From NCBI GenBank assembly GCA_024235135.1, contig JACKMZ010000011.1, positions 42,814 through 106,813 on the forward strand: DNA of 64,000 nucleotides, written 5' to 3'. Numbering within the stretch: the first letter of the stretch is position 1; each line of letters begins with the position of its first letter. The position numbers and the translations under genes are program-made. This document shows positions 8,568 through 18,053 of the stretch, one piece after another. This stretch comes from Gammaproteobacteria bacterium. Its GTDB lineage: Bacteria; Pseudomonadota; Gammaproteobacteria; Competibacterales; Competibacteraceae. Below the pieces are notes generated by a model. It saw nothing but the letters and a program-made list of their open reading frames with translations, was not told where the DNA came from and searched no databases.

Positions 8568-11500
8568 ATGATGAAGTTCAGAGCTGTTTCTATTCTTGGT
8601 TTCCTCGGCCTGGCCGTGAGCCTATCGGCTTTCGTTCAGGCCGACGACGACTGCGACGACAAGGAGGCGCTTGTCGGCGCCTGTGACGAAAAGCCGTTCG
8701 AAGCCCTGTTGCCGACCGGTAAGATCATCACACCGGAAGCCGCGCCCGGATCAGCATTCATTCGATTCGACACGGAACTGCGCACCGACGACAACGCCGA
8801 TGCCGAGGGCGCCGTCGCGATCGCCCTCAGTCCAAACGGAGAAAAGCTGCTGGTGTTAACCAGCGGTTACAATCGAGACTTCCGCGATGAGAAAACGGGC
8901 GAAACCTTTTCCTTTCCCGTCCTTGACCCGGTAACCGGTGCGCCATCCGGAACAACCGTCGGAAAATCGGAGTGGGTCTTCATCTACACGCTAAAAAAAT
9001 CCGAAGACAAACGCCATAAGATTTACAGTCTGGAAAAAACGCAGCAGATCGGTATTCCCAATACCTTCAGTGGACTGGTCTGGGGTCCCGATAGCCAACG
9101 GTTTTACGTGTCCGGCGGTATCGATGACCGCATTCTGACGTTTCGGCAGGAGGGTAACGAATTCGTACCCGATGCGCCGTTCATCCTGCTGGGTCACAAC
9201 TCCAACGAAACGGCGCCTATACCGTCGTACGACGGCGGTCTACTGAAGGGCGCCGGCGCGGAGCGGATGGCTACCGGCGCCGTCGTTGCCGGACTGGACC
9301 TCAGCAAGGACGGTAAGACACTGGTTGCCGCCAATTTCGAAAACGACTCGATATCCATCGTCGATACCCAAACCCGAACCGTCACGAACGAGGTCCGGTT
9401 TTTCAAACCGGGGGACGACGTGGCGACCGGCGAATATCCTTATCATGTGGTGGTTCTCAGCGATGGGGAAACGGGCCAGGCCGTCAAAGCCTACGCCACC
9501 AGCCAACGGGATAACGAAGTCATGGTCGTCGACCTGTCGACTGGCGATGTCAAGCGGATTCCGGTGGGCGTACTGCCGACCCGTATGACGCTTTCACACG
9601 ACCAACGTTGGCTGTACGTCGCCAACGGCGAGAGCGACACGATTTCGCGGATCGACACGTCGCAGGATCAGGTTAAGGCTATTTTCTCCTTGGCGCGCAA
9701 AGGCGATCATTACACCGGTTCGGCGCCTAACGCGCTGGCCTTGTCCCCCGACGACGAATCGCTCTACGTTACGCTGGGCAACGAAAATGCCGTCGCGGTC
9801 GTCAGCACTCGCAACGGTCGCGTACGCGGTCGTATTCCCACCGGCTGGTATCCCAATGACGTCAGTGTCAGCCCTGAAGGCGACATGCTGTTTGTCGTGA
9901 ACGCGAAAGGCGTTGCCGGCGCCAACCCAGCGAGTGGTCGAACCACCGAAGAGGGTGAGGAGCGCAACACGACCTACCGCAATGAGTACGTCTACGCGTT
10001 GCAAAAAGCCGGACTGACGTCCATCCCAATCCCAAAAGAAGGGACGCTCAACGCGCTAAGTCGCCTTGTCGACCGCAATAACGGTTTCGATCGCTGGAAC
10101 CGCTCGGACAAGATAAAGCGCATGGCGGGCCGGATCGAGCACGTTATCTATATCATTAAGGAAAACCGAACCTATGACCAAGTGTTGGGCGACCTGCCGG
10201 TGGGTAACGGAGATCCTGACTTAACGCTTTTTCCCGAAACGATAAGCCCGAATCATCACCAATTGGCCATGGACTTCGGCGTCTACGATAATTTTTACGC
10301 GAGCGGGTCGGTGAGTGGGGACGGCTGGGGTTGGTCAACCTTCGCCCGCACGACCGACTACACGGAAAAAACCGTGCAGGTTTTGTACGGCAACGCCGGC
10401 TTCAGTGGTTTGAGCTATGACTACGAAGGCAACAACCGATTCGTGTTGGCCGCCTTGCCTAACAAGCCGCCCGCCGGCGAAGAAGCGACGCCTTTCAATA
10501 CGCGTCTGACCACTCTGCTTGACCCTTCGGGCGAGTCGTCGATCCTTCCCGGCTCACGGGATATATCGGCTCCGGCCGGTGCGGACGAGGACGAGGAAGA
10601 AGACGGCGGCGGTTACCTGTGGGACTCCGCCTTGCGTGCAGGTAAAACTGTCCGCGCCTACGGAATCCTCATGGATCTATCCGATGTCTATTACGCCACT
10701 AGCGGTGATCCGACCAAACCGGACCCCAACAACCCCGTATACATCCCGATAACGCCCACCCCGTTCGCCGACGGAATTCAACAGGCCACCTACAGCAAGG
10801 TATCGCTTGAGGGACGGACCGACGTCCATTTCCGGGGTTACGATCAAAAGCAGCCGGAAGTCTGGTCGGTTCACGAGTGGATTCGGGACGTGGAAGCCTA
10901 TGCCACCGAGCACGGCACCCTGCCGAATTTGATGATGATGGCCCTGGACCACGATCATTTCGGCAGTTTTGGAAACGCCGTGGCAGGCGTCAATACGCCG
11001 GAACTCCAAATGGCGGACAATGATTATGCGCTCGCGCTGATCGTGGAATATCTAAGCCATCGACCCGAATGGGGGAAGACGGCTATTTTCGTCATTGAAG
11101 ACGACGCGCAGAACGGACCGGACCATGTCGATGCCCAGCGAACGATCGGCTACGTTATTTCGCCCTACACCCGTGGGCACGGCAATGTGATCAGTTCCAA
11201 CTACAACACCGTCAGCATGATTCGCACGATGGTCGATCTTCTGGGCATTGACTACCTGGGAATCAATGACGCCAATGCCGCACCGATGGCCGACGCCTTC
11301 GCCCCGAAAAATCCGGATCTGTCGCCGTATATCGCGATCCTGCCCGGTATTCTTTGCCAGGCGCCGGTCGAGTCGGACTATCTGCTCGGCGCCGACAACC
11401 GGTGCGGCTCATCGGATGCCCTACAGACGACCCGGTTGCAACTGCGCCACGACAATCGCTGGTGGGCGGAAGCAATGGCGGATTTCGACTTCGAAGAGAT

Positions 11501-11678
11501 CGACCATTTGAGCAATCCGGAGGCATTCAATCGCATATTGTGGGAGGGAATCCGTGGTGATGACGTACCGTATCCCACCGTGCGCCACGGGCGGGATCTT
11601 CGGCAGAACCGCACAGCGATCCTGGATCAGTGGCGTCGGACGACAGGCGCATGGGTCCTTAAATTGGCGAACAACTAG
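8568..11678 (+). CDS. Secreted bifunctional YncE-like beta-propeller / alkaline-phosphatase-like phosphoesterase
   Basis: About 1036 residues from the ATG at 8568 (a second in-frame ATG follows directly). GAGGG is 7 bp upstream, and the N-terminus is then a signal peptide (MMKFRAVSILGFLGLAVSLS...VQA). The frame is open from 8475 but that extension would bury the signal. Residues about 60-480 are repeated WD/YVTN-like blades (ALSPNGEKLLVL, LSHDQRWLYVANG, LSPDDESLYVTLG). Residues about 525-960 match the phosphoesterase/phospholipase C-type fold: YIIKENRTYDQVLGD holds the metal and nucleophile region, with DHDHFG and IFVIEDDAQNGPDHVDAQR later. It is exported, probably periplasmic; the substrate is unknown. 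A terminator follows 30 bp after the stop, so it is monocistronic. Confidence 0.88.
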   Translation: MMKFRAVSILGFLGLAVSLSAFVQADDDCDDKEALVGACDEKPFEALLPTGKIITPEAAPGSAFIRFDTELRTDDNADAEGAVAIALSPNGEKLLVLTSGYNRDFRDEKTGETFSFPVLDPVTGAPSGTTVGKSEWVFIYTLKKSEDKRHKIYSLEKTQQIGIPNTFSGLVWGPDSQRFYVSGGIDDRILTFRQEGNEFVPDAPFILLGHNSNETAPIPSYDGGLLKGAGAERMATGAVVAGLDLSKDGKTLVAANFENDSISIVDTQTRTVTNEVRFFKPGDDVATGEYPYHVVVLSDGETGQAVKAYATSQRDNEVMVVDLSTGDVKRIPVGVLPTRMTLSHDQRWLYVANGESDTISRIDTSQDQVKAIFSLARKGDHYTGSAPNALALSPDDESLYVTLGNENAVAVVSTRNGRVRGRIPTGWYPNDVSVSPEGDMLFVVNAKGVAGANPASGRTTEEGEERNTTYRNEYVYALQKAGLTSIPIPKEGTLNALSRLVDRNNGFDRWNRSDKIKRMAGRIEHVIYIIKENRTYDQVLGDLPVGNGDPDLTLFPETISPNHHQLAMDFGVYDNFYASGSVSGDGWGWSTFARTTDYTEKTVQVLYGNAGFSGLSYDYEGNNRFVLAALPNKPPAGEEATPFNTRLTTLLDPSGESSILPGSRDISAPAGADEDEEEDGGGYLWDSALRAGKTVRAYGILMDLSDVYYATSGDPTKPDPNNPVYIPITPTPFADGIQQATYSKVSLEGRTDVHFRGYDQKQPEVWSVHEWIRDVEAYATEHGTLPNLMMMALDHDHFGSFGNAVAGVNTPELQMADNDYALALIVEYLSHRPEWGKTAIFVIEDDAQNGPDHVDAQRTIGYVISPYTRGHGNVISSNYNTVSMIRTMVDLLGIDYLGINDANAAPMADAFAPKNPDLSPYIAILPGILCQAPVESDYLLGADNRCGSSDALQTTRLQLRHDNRWWAEAMADFDFEEIDHLSNPEAFNRILWEGIRGDDVPYPTVRHGRDLRQNRTAILDQWRRTTGAWVLKLANN

Positions 11679-11709
11679 CCGGTTTAAGTCACCATCTCGT
11701 TGAAAACTC

Positions 11710-11737
11710 ATGGGTCAGGCTTTTGCGCCTGACCCAT
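11710..11737 (+). terminator. Intrinsic terminator
   Basis: A perfect 11-bp stem (11710-11720 with 11727-11737) with a 6-nt loop is followed by TTGTTTT, directly after the phosphoesterase gene. Confidence 0.85.
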
Positions 11738-11768
11738 TTGTTTTGAATGGACAGGTCGGTTCTCGCTT

Positions 11769-11824
11769 AAGCGCACCATCCAACACAAGGTTGCCGAGGA
11801 AACGGGAATCGCCGACAGTGGGTG
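11769..11824. repeat. Dispersed 56-bp repeat, copy A
   Basis: This stretch aligns without gaps to 52485-52540 with 44 of 56 positions identical by my count. All 12 differences are transitions. Both copies lie in gene-free sequence. On the minus strand each can be read as a related peptide ending LDGAL, so they may be remnants of one coding element. Confidence 0.6.
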
Positions 11825-11953
11825 TGATTGGCCACTGAAGAATCAACGATGTCTGCCACGAACCGACGCCAGGCCACGCAATGGGCCGAGATCATTACGT
11901 CGCACCACGAATGAACCCTAGCCGCTGGTGGGTGAATGGAGCGGCATCCCCAG

Positions 11954-13420
11954 CTAACTCAAAGTCTTGCAACACAACCCAAGCTGCTTGGTTGGCGCTG
12001 TCAAGATACTGACGGGCGTTCCTGGAATCGGCAAGTTCAATGAAGCATTGTCGATGATTAGCACCCAATCCTGTTGATCAGGAGGCGTAAATGTCATCGT
12101 GCCACTTGCTTCGTAAGCGCCGACCATTATTGCAGTCGCCGTACGCGGATTGAACCACCATACACGCGCCAAGCCACCAGCAATTTTTGCAAGTTCGATA
12201 GTCACAGTCCGACGCGTAGGGATGTACACAATGATCGATGACCCATCGCTCGCTCGTGCTGCTGCAGCATAATTCCCACCGGACTGGTAACCCGCAACTA
12301 ACACCGAATGCTCTCGGTCTGGCACTAGATTGTAGAAAGCCCTCGAAGAAAGGAGCTTGCCAACGTACGTTATTGTCGTCCCTGCCGTCGATCCAAGCTG
12401 AGACTGCCAAGTCCCGTCAGTATTTTTTCCCGACGGCGCATTAAAATGCCACAGGGGAGTATTTCCGTATATGTGCCCAACAACCCCACCCGACAATACT
12501 GTCCACCATGCCTGACGCCGTAAGCTCAGTGGCGTCGAGTCGCGATCGTTTTCGTAGTACGTTTCGATCAAGAAAAATGGCTTGGCGCCGATGCGGGCAT
12601 ACTGAGCGAAGGCCATTGGATAAGCATCTGCATACGTATATATATTGTTCAGGTTAAGCCAAGTTTCGTTCGACCAAACATCCATGGCAGCTTGCTCCGG
12701 CCCGTTATGAGCGGTAAATAGATGAGTATTATCGAACTCTCGTATACCGGCGACAAATTCCTTCACCTTATCCGCCACTCCGTTAGCGACAGGATCTGTA
12801 TCACCACCGATCAACCAAATGATATTCGGGAAGCTACTGTAACGCTTTCCTACAAAGCGCCCGTAGTCGCGCAGGGTGGCCGGCAAACTTGCTTTCACTT
12901 CACTACACCATCCTTCACTTTCACATTGATATCCCAGATAAAGTGGATCCAATAGCACGACAATTCCCTTTTCCAATGCCTTATTGATAATCCAATCGGC
13001 ATGGGCGAAATAAGCTTCATTGGGCGTATTGAATTTACCTGGCGTAGTAAACGGCGCTTGGTTAGCAAGGTTGGCTGGAGCGTTCGTCGCAAATTTATGC
13101 TCAATCAGGTTGACAAGAACTAGATTGAACCCCTTTTGCGCACGATCCGACAGATAAGTGTCGGCATCCATCTGTGAAAGTTGAACGATAAGGGACCAGG
13201 CCGCATCGCCGGCCATGAAAAAAGGTCGATTATCTTGGTCAACAAGGTATGACCCACTAGTGCTTAATTTTAAAGGGTAACTGGGCGCAATTCGGGTTTG
13301 GCCATCGGCTAACGGAACCGAAGCGATCAGGCCGAAGCACAACGAAACGAATGTAATGAAAAGAGTTAAAAAGAGCCGGAACTTCATGAAATAATCAGAT
13401 TTTATTGCGTGAATTTTCAT
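11954..13420 (-). CDS. Secreted glycoside hydrolase-like protein (DUF4038/apiosidase-like)
   Basis: A 488-residue exported protein. An N-terminal hydrophobic segment (FLTLFITFVSLCFGLIASVPLA) serves as signal peptide. The body has features of the DUF4038 family of TIM-barrel glycosidases: DQDNRPFFMAGDAAWSL near the start, GFNLVLVNL, PNIIWLIGGDTDP, HLFTAHNGPEQ and KPFFLIETYYEND. The C-terminal ~100 residues form a beta-rich ancillary domain (ASDGSSIIVYIPTRRTVTI). The probable acid residues are the Asp/Glu of IGGDTD and ETYYEN, but the substrate is not readable. Start: the first ATG is used; an in-frame ATG 33 bp later gives a tighter signal peptide, and neither has a strong Shine-Dalgarno. Base composition is AT-richer than the flanks. 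Confidence 0.75.
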   Translation of the reverse strand: MKIHAIKSDYFMKFRLFLTLFITFVSLCFGLIASVPLADGQTRIAPSYPLKLSTSGSYLVDQDNRPFFMAGDAAWSLIVQLSQMDADTYLSDRAQKGFNLVLVNLIEHKFATNAPANLANQAPFTTPGKFNTPNEAYFAHADWIINKALEKGIVVLLDPLYLGYQCESEGWCSEVKASLPATLRDYGRFVGKRYSSFPNIIWLIGGDTDPVANGVADKVKEFVAGIREFDNTHLFTAHNGPEQAAMDVWSNETWLNLNNIYTYADAYPMAFAQYARIGAKPFFLIETYYENDRDSTPLSLRRQAWWTVLSGGVVGHIYGNTPLWHFNAPSGKNTDGTWQSQLGSTAGTTITYVGKLLSSRAFYNLVPDREHSVLVAGYQSGGNYAAAARASDGSSIIVYIPTRRTVTIELAKIAGGLARVWWFNPRTATAIMVGAYEASGTMTFTPPDQQDWVLIIDNASLNLPIPGTPVSILTAPTKQLGLCCKTLS

Positions 13421-13582
13421 TGACTATCACCAGACGCAATTAAGCAGCTTTGTACGGCGGCTGAACAATTCGCACCCTCGGCCGTGATCTTCTGACCTTT
13501 CTGGATCATGGACATCAGTTTAATACCGGCGGTTGCATTATTAGCCTATGCAATCAGTTTTGGCTTTTTCCGGAACGACTAC

Positions 13583-14692
13583 TTACTTGCGGCCAACCCG
13601 CCAAGCGTAGAACGAACTGACAGTGAAGTTCCACACGGTGCCTACTGCGATTCCGGCTAGGGCTGCAAGAATCCAATCGGTATTTTGACCGTAGAGGAAA
13701 CCAGCGACACCGACATTCGCGAAGGCGCCGACCGAACAGGCCATTACAAAGGTCAATAGCCCCCAAAACCATGAAACGCCTTTCAAGCGTGCATCGCGAT
13801 AAGTCAAAATGTTATTGAGTGCAAAATTGCCTACCATAGCGACTAACGTTGCGGCAATCTGAGCAATCTGAAACTTGATTTCCGCCACATGAAATAGAAG
13901 GGCAAGTATGGTAAGGTGGATCGCTACGCCAATTCCACCGACAAGGGCGAACGAAAGAAATCGCACAGGGATCCATCGACCAACGAGCTTGTCCGCGACA
14001 AGCAAGAGGAATTCCCAGGCCACCAAGCTATCAAGCTTGCTTTCGCCGGAGTAACGGTTGCGGAACTGGTAGGGCACCTCCAGGACTCGTATTTGCCGGC
14101 CAGCCGTTGCGAGAAAATCGGCGAGCAACTTGAATCCCATTGACGACAGACCACGAGAAGTTTGCTCAAACAAACTTCTGCTCATCATGAAAAAGCCACT
14201 CATTGGGTCGGTAACGGTATTCGGGACAATTAGGTGACTGATCGCCGTCGCCAAGCGGCTCAGCGCAGCACGGTCTCGGTCCCATTCTCCTATACCACCC
14301 CCACCGACATAGCGACTTCCGATAACGACGTCTGCTTCGCCTCGAAGCAGTGCCGCTAGCATCATCGGGAGAATCGATTCATCGTGTTGTAAGTCAGCAT
14401 CCATGATGGCGACAAAGGACGCACTCGTGCAGAGCGCTCCTTCGACACAAGCGCTGGAGAGTCCACGCCGGCCGATCCGCTGTAACACACGAATTCGCCC
14501 ATCCTCCCGAGACAGGTCTCGAATGATATTCGCTGTCCCATCCGGCGAATCATCATCCACAAAAATAATCTCGTACGGAACGTCGGCAAGCACCTCGCGC
14601 AAACGCTTGACAAGTTCAGTGACATTCTCCCGTTCCTTATAGGTCGGAATAACAATTGCTAAATCGGGGCTCGGAAAAGGCTTTGCAGACAT
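13583..14692 (-). CDS. GT2 polyprenyl-phosphate glycosyltransferase fused to GtrA-like domain
   Basis: About 369 residues from ATG 14692, chosen because MSAKPFPSPDLAIVIPTYKE is the normal family N-terminus and avoids overlap with the upstream gene. Residues 10-235 are a dolichol-phosphate-mannose-synthase-like GT-A domain: IVIPTYKERENV, VDDDSPDGT and the DxD motif in MDADLQHDE. Residues about 245-365 hold four hydrophobic segments of the GtrA/DPMS_1 membrane family. Such fusions transfer a sugar from a nucleotide donor to polyprenyl phosphate, and the membrane domain is thought to help flip it. It is co-oriented with the membrane protein 49 bp upstream, likely one operon for polysaccharide or glycan modification. 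Confidence 0.85.
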   Translation of the reverse strand: MSAKPFPSPDLAIVIPTYKERENVTELVKRLREVLADVPYEIIFVDDDSPDGTANIIRDLSREDGRIRVLQRIGRRGLSSACVEGALCTSASFVAIMDADLQHDESILPMMLAALLRGEADVVIGSRYVGGGGIGEWDRDRAALSRLATAISHLIVPNTVTDPMSGFFMMSRSLFEQTSRGLSSMGFKLLADFLATAGRQIRVLEVPYQFRNRYSGESKLDSLVAWEFLLLVADKLVGRWIPVRFLSFALVGGIGVAIHLTILALLFHVAEIKFQIAQIAATLVAMVGNFALNNILTYRDARLKGVSWFWGLLTFVMACSVGAFANVGVAGFLYGQNTDWILAALAGIAVGTVWNFTVSSFYAWRVGRK

Positions 14693-14741
14693 GATCGTCG
14701 TTCTATAATAGTCTGTTAAACTAGAAAATCGACCTGTACGT

Positions 14742-16436
14742 TCATTCGCGATAATCACCAAGGCGGCGGAGTATCCAATAGTCCGTACGGTCAATCTCTG
14801 GGAAGAATTTATCCAAATACGGTCCGTAGGTCTCTAGTAGCAAACGGGCGGTCTCCCAACAACACCCATCATCATCCTCCCGGTATCTGGGGATCATAAC
14901 AAAATCCACGTCCCCGAAAACATTGGCCGCTTTCGGCAACTTCTCTTTGCTTATCGAGTAATTCAGATCCCACCACAAGGGCCCCCCCTTCGGAGAAGGC
15001 AGTTGCAGCGCAAAAGGGAACGGATTGGCAAACGCTAATGTATAGATTCGGGAGTCTTCCTTTACATACCGACGCAAGAGACGAATGCCATCATTAATCC
15101 TAGCTGGAACGTTCTTCGCCCGTCCATACGCCGTCCGCCATTCCGCTGATTCGGGGATCACAAAGTCCTGAAGTGACTTTGATTGAAATCGCTGTGACTG
15201 TGTTATCAACGAGGTTTTGTAAGCATTTCGCTTAGTTGCGTATGCCAAACTAAGCATATCTTTATACATGATATGGCCACAGAGGAACGGAATCGCAATG
15301 GCTGCTGTAAGAATGAATACGACATGGGAAGGCGTAAAGTACGGCTGTGATTCTGGCTGCCTGTGATCTGCCATGAACTGCATCACCATGATACTGCCAA
15401 CGAACCATAGGGGAAGATCACGGCCTTCTGGAGCGTTGCCTGCGGCGATTAAGAGAGTCGCAACGACGAGAAATATCAGTGTCATAGTGAGTCTGATAAC
15501 GGCCCTGTTCAAGGCAGGTCCGCGCTCGCCGCAAAACCTCAGCAACAAGGCGCTGATTCCAAATACTGCGAGTAGATAAATTGCGGTTGCGTTTTCTTTC
15601 GCAGTCGCGATCAGAAGGTCCGCCCTGTGTCTGAGCGACTGGGCTTCTGCAGCTGAACGAAGGTCAGCGAGATAATCGAACGGGCTACTACCGAGCGCCA
15701 GCCACCAAACGACACAGATTCCGATGAAGGCGACCATTTGGTAAGGAATAGATTGCCTAAGGTCTGGCCGCAGCACGCTGGCGAGGAGCACTCCCAATAC
15801 AGCCATACCGAAAAAGTTAACCTTACATAAAAAGAGCAAGCAGAGAAGCGCCCCGATTGACACACCTTCAAGCACATACGAACGCTGGCTGACTTTCCGC
15901 AGCGGGATGAAAATCTGAACGCAAAGTACCGAGAGAAGCACCCACCCGAAACGGTTATAAAGCATCGCGTACGTTGTAATCTCTGGCTCGTACCCCAACG
16001 GTCGAGCCGCAACGACAATTATAGATACGAACGTAGTGAATACTGCCGCAAGAAAACCGGACAATCGGTGACTACATATAACCCATGCCCAAGGAACAAT
16101 TACCACAAGAAACACGACAATGCCGATTGCAATTGCACCTGTGGACGGCCCCTTAATCAGCATGCCAAAAGAGATCAACTGGTAAGTCAGGGGACCTATT
16201 GGATTATAGAAATCCAAATGTGGGATCTGTCCAACATGGATCCTCCAGCCACCATCCAAAAGCAGAAACACGTCCCAGGGGGCCATGATACTGATTGCCC
16301 CATTTTTGAGGGTTATGGCAGCGGCCAACAAACCCACCACCATTGAAATCGTCGCCCATAGATACGGCGCTTTATCGGCTACCGCAGTTTTGGTGCGTAA
16401 CAGACCGGAATCCACTTGTGGGTGTGCTTTCTTCAT
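14742..16436 (-). CDS. Polytopic membrane protein, possible GT39/PMT-like glycosyltransferase
   Basis: A 564-residue protein with about ten predicted membrane segments over residues 25-390, then a ~170-residue extracytoplasmic C-terminal region. The first loop contains PWDVFLLLDGGWRIHVGQIPHLDFYNPIGPLTY; the acidic residues in such loops hold the catalytic Asp in lipid-phosphosugar-dependent transferases. The C-terminal part has SRIYTLAFANPFPFALQLPSP, a pattern seen in uncharacterised membrane transferases. It sits upstream of the polyprenyl-phosphate glycosyltransferase, whose product could be its donor; this is inference. The region is AT-richer than the surrounding genes, compatible with transfer. 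Confidence 0.6.
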   Translation of the reverse strand: MKKAHPQVDSGLLRTKTAVADKAPYLWATISMVVGLLAAAITLKNGAISIMAPWDVFLLLDGGWRIHVGQIPHLDFYNPIGPLTYQLISFGMLIKGPSTGAIAIGIVVFLVVIVPWAWVICSHRLSGFLAAVFTTFVSIIVVAARPLGYEPEITTYAMLYNRFGWVLLSVLCVQIFIPLRKVSQRSYVLEGVSIGALLCLLFLCKVNFFGMAVLGVLLASVLRPDLRQSIPYQMVAFIGICVVWWLALGSSPFDYLADLRSAAEAQSLRHRADLLIATAKENATAIYLLAVFGISALLLRFCGERGPALNRAVIRLTMTLIFLVVATLLIAAGNAPEGRDLPLWFVGSIMVMQFMADHRQPESQPYFTPSHVVFILTAAIAIPFLCGHIMYKDMLSLAYATKRNAYKTSLITQSQRFQSKSLQDFVIPESAEWRTAYGRAKNVPARINDGIRLLRRYVKEDSRIYTLAFANPFPFALQLPSPKGGPLWWDLNYSISKEKLPKAANVFGDVDFVMIPRYREDDDGCCWETARLLLETYGPYLDKFFPEIDRTDYWILRRLGDYRE

Positions 16437-17140
16437 CTATCGCTCGGGTTTTGTCCTGGACACACTGCTGAGCACGCCTTTTCAATTTTGATTGACGTCA
16501 CGTCGCCCAGCATTATATACAGCGGGCGGGTGGGCGGGCGTGATAACAGACGATTATGCCCGCCGATCGGTCACCGGATCTTCCCGCTTGAAGTACATTT
16601 TCCTAGTCAGCCATTCTCGTCTCGCTGGAAAACGCGCCCGGCTGCGCGCTGTCCAAACGATTCCCGTGGCAGCTTATTAATCGCTCCATCCCATGCTCAT
16701 CCAACCGTTGTCGATACGCTTTACTCATCTAGTGATTATCACTACCCGTGTAATGCATTAATCCCGGCAACGAGTTACTCCGGTTGACTGCTATCCCTCA
16801 AGACCCATGCCATTCGCTTGTCGAGGTGCTAGGTGGCTACCCGACGAGAATCGAGATCAAGATTGCTGTGGTCAAACCTCACCGAAAGCGATGAGATGGT
16901 CTCCTCCGTTTTCCAAATCCCAATTGGATGCCAATACCAAACGACTACCGACACCCGGCATCGTGATCGGGACAGTCACCGTGGAGATCAAATGACTCAG
17001 CTTTCTGGAACAAGAAGACGTTGACGGTGAGCCGTTGGTTCCGGGACAGCTAAGTAAACCCGTTTATATGGACGCGATCACTACAGGCCGAACTGAACCA
17101 GGTCCTGCTACATACTACTGGACGAAGGCCTAAAGTCCCG
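16437..17140. other. 704-bp gene-free region, possibly degraded
   Basis: Between the membrane protein (minus) and the response regulator (minus) no ORF has a ribosome-binding site, a family resemblance or a coding-like composition. Short open stretches near 16807-17024 are interrupted by stops and read as decayed sequence. The promoter of the 14742-16436 gene should lie at its left edge. Confidence 0.5.
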
Positions 17141-17794
17141 CTACCCCTGCGCCTGATTCATAGCCCCCAGGCGATGGTCTATTTCCCGCGCCTTGTTGAT
17201 GGCCTGTACGCGATTGTTGACCCCCAGAATACCGAGAATGGCGGTGACATGTCCCTTCACGGTCGCCTCCGACACGAAAAGCTCGCGCGCGATCAATTTA
17301 TTGGGTAATCCTTCGGACATCAGCGCCAGCACCTCGGACTGACGCCGCGTCAGACTGGAATACGCCGGCTTTCTATGGGATGGACCGTCGTGCGCCGGCC
17401 GATGCGACAACATCCGAGGCGCGTAAATCCCGCCATCGAGCACGATGCGCAAGGCATTCAACAACGTCTCGCGGGTGGTCGATTTCGGTATGTAACCGGC
17501 GGCGCCCGATGCGATGGCCTCCTTGACCCGTTCCGGCTCCTGCGACGCCGACAATACGACCAGCGGCACGGCGGGATGACGGTCCACGATGACTTTGAGT
17601 TCCGCGCAGCCCTTCGGGCCGGTTAGGCATAAATCCCAGAGCACCAGGTCAATATCGTCATGACGATCCAACGTATTCATGGCCGTGGGTAAATCGCCGG
17701 CTTCGAGGAACGTCAGATCATCATCCAACGGTTCCAGAATGCAGCACATCCCCGCGCGGAATAACGTTTGCTCATCTACATGCAGAATCTTCAT
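17141..17794 (-). CDS. LuxR/NarL-family response regulator
   Basis: A 217-residue two-domain regulator. The receiver (1-120) carries the acidic pocket DE near residues 7-8 (LHVDEQT), the phosphoacceptor Asp in LVLWDLCLTGPKG, the Thr/Ser switch in VVLSAS, and Lys in YIPKSTT. The C-terminal LuxR helix-turn-helix includes LTRRQSEVLALMSEGLPNKLIA and SEATVKGHVTAILGILGVNNR. It therefore acts as a DNA-binding transcription factor controlled by phosphorylation. No histidine kinase is adjacent, so it is an orphan locally. Its targets cannot be told from this sequence. Confidence 0.92.
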   Translation of the reverse strand: MKILHVDEQTLFRAGMCCILEPLDDDLTFLEAGDLPTAMNTLDRHDDIDLVLWDLCLTGPKGCAELKVIVDRHPAVPLVVLSASQEPERVKEAIASGAAGYIPKSTTRETLLNALRIVLDGGIYAPRMLSHRPAHDGPSHRKPAYSSLTRRQSEVLALMSEGLPNKLIARELFVSEATVKGHVTAILGILGVNNRVQAINKAREIDHRLGAMNQAQG

Positions 17795-18053
17795 CGCCGG
17801 TTTCTCTATTCCCCATGGCCGTTTGGCTTGTCATTTTGTGTGGATCGACCGTGGCGGCCTACTCCAGGTCCGATGTCCTGGGTTTGCCGCCGACAGCCTT
17901 CAGGGAGTTATACGAACCGTTTTCCCGATGGATTCACCGCATGCGCATCCCATTGCCATTTCATCACGCGAAAACCGGCCGGCCACGCCATCGGCGTCCC
18001 GGAAAACCGGAATGGGTCGGTTCAAGCGTCGCCGGAAATCGCCGACCCCACGC

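Noticed and set aside
16416..16787. A 123-codon plus-strand frame overlapping the start of the membrane-protein gene
   Set aside because: It has no ribosome-binding site and no protein-like composition.
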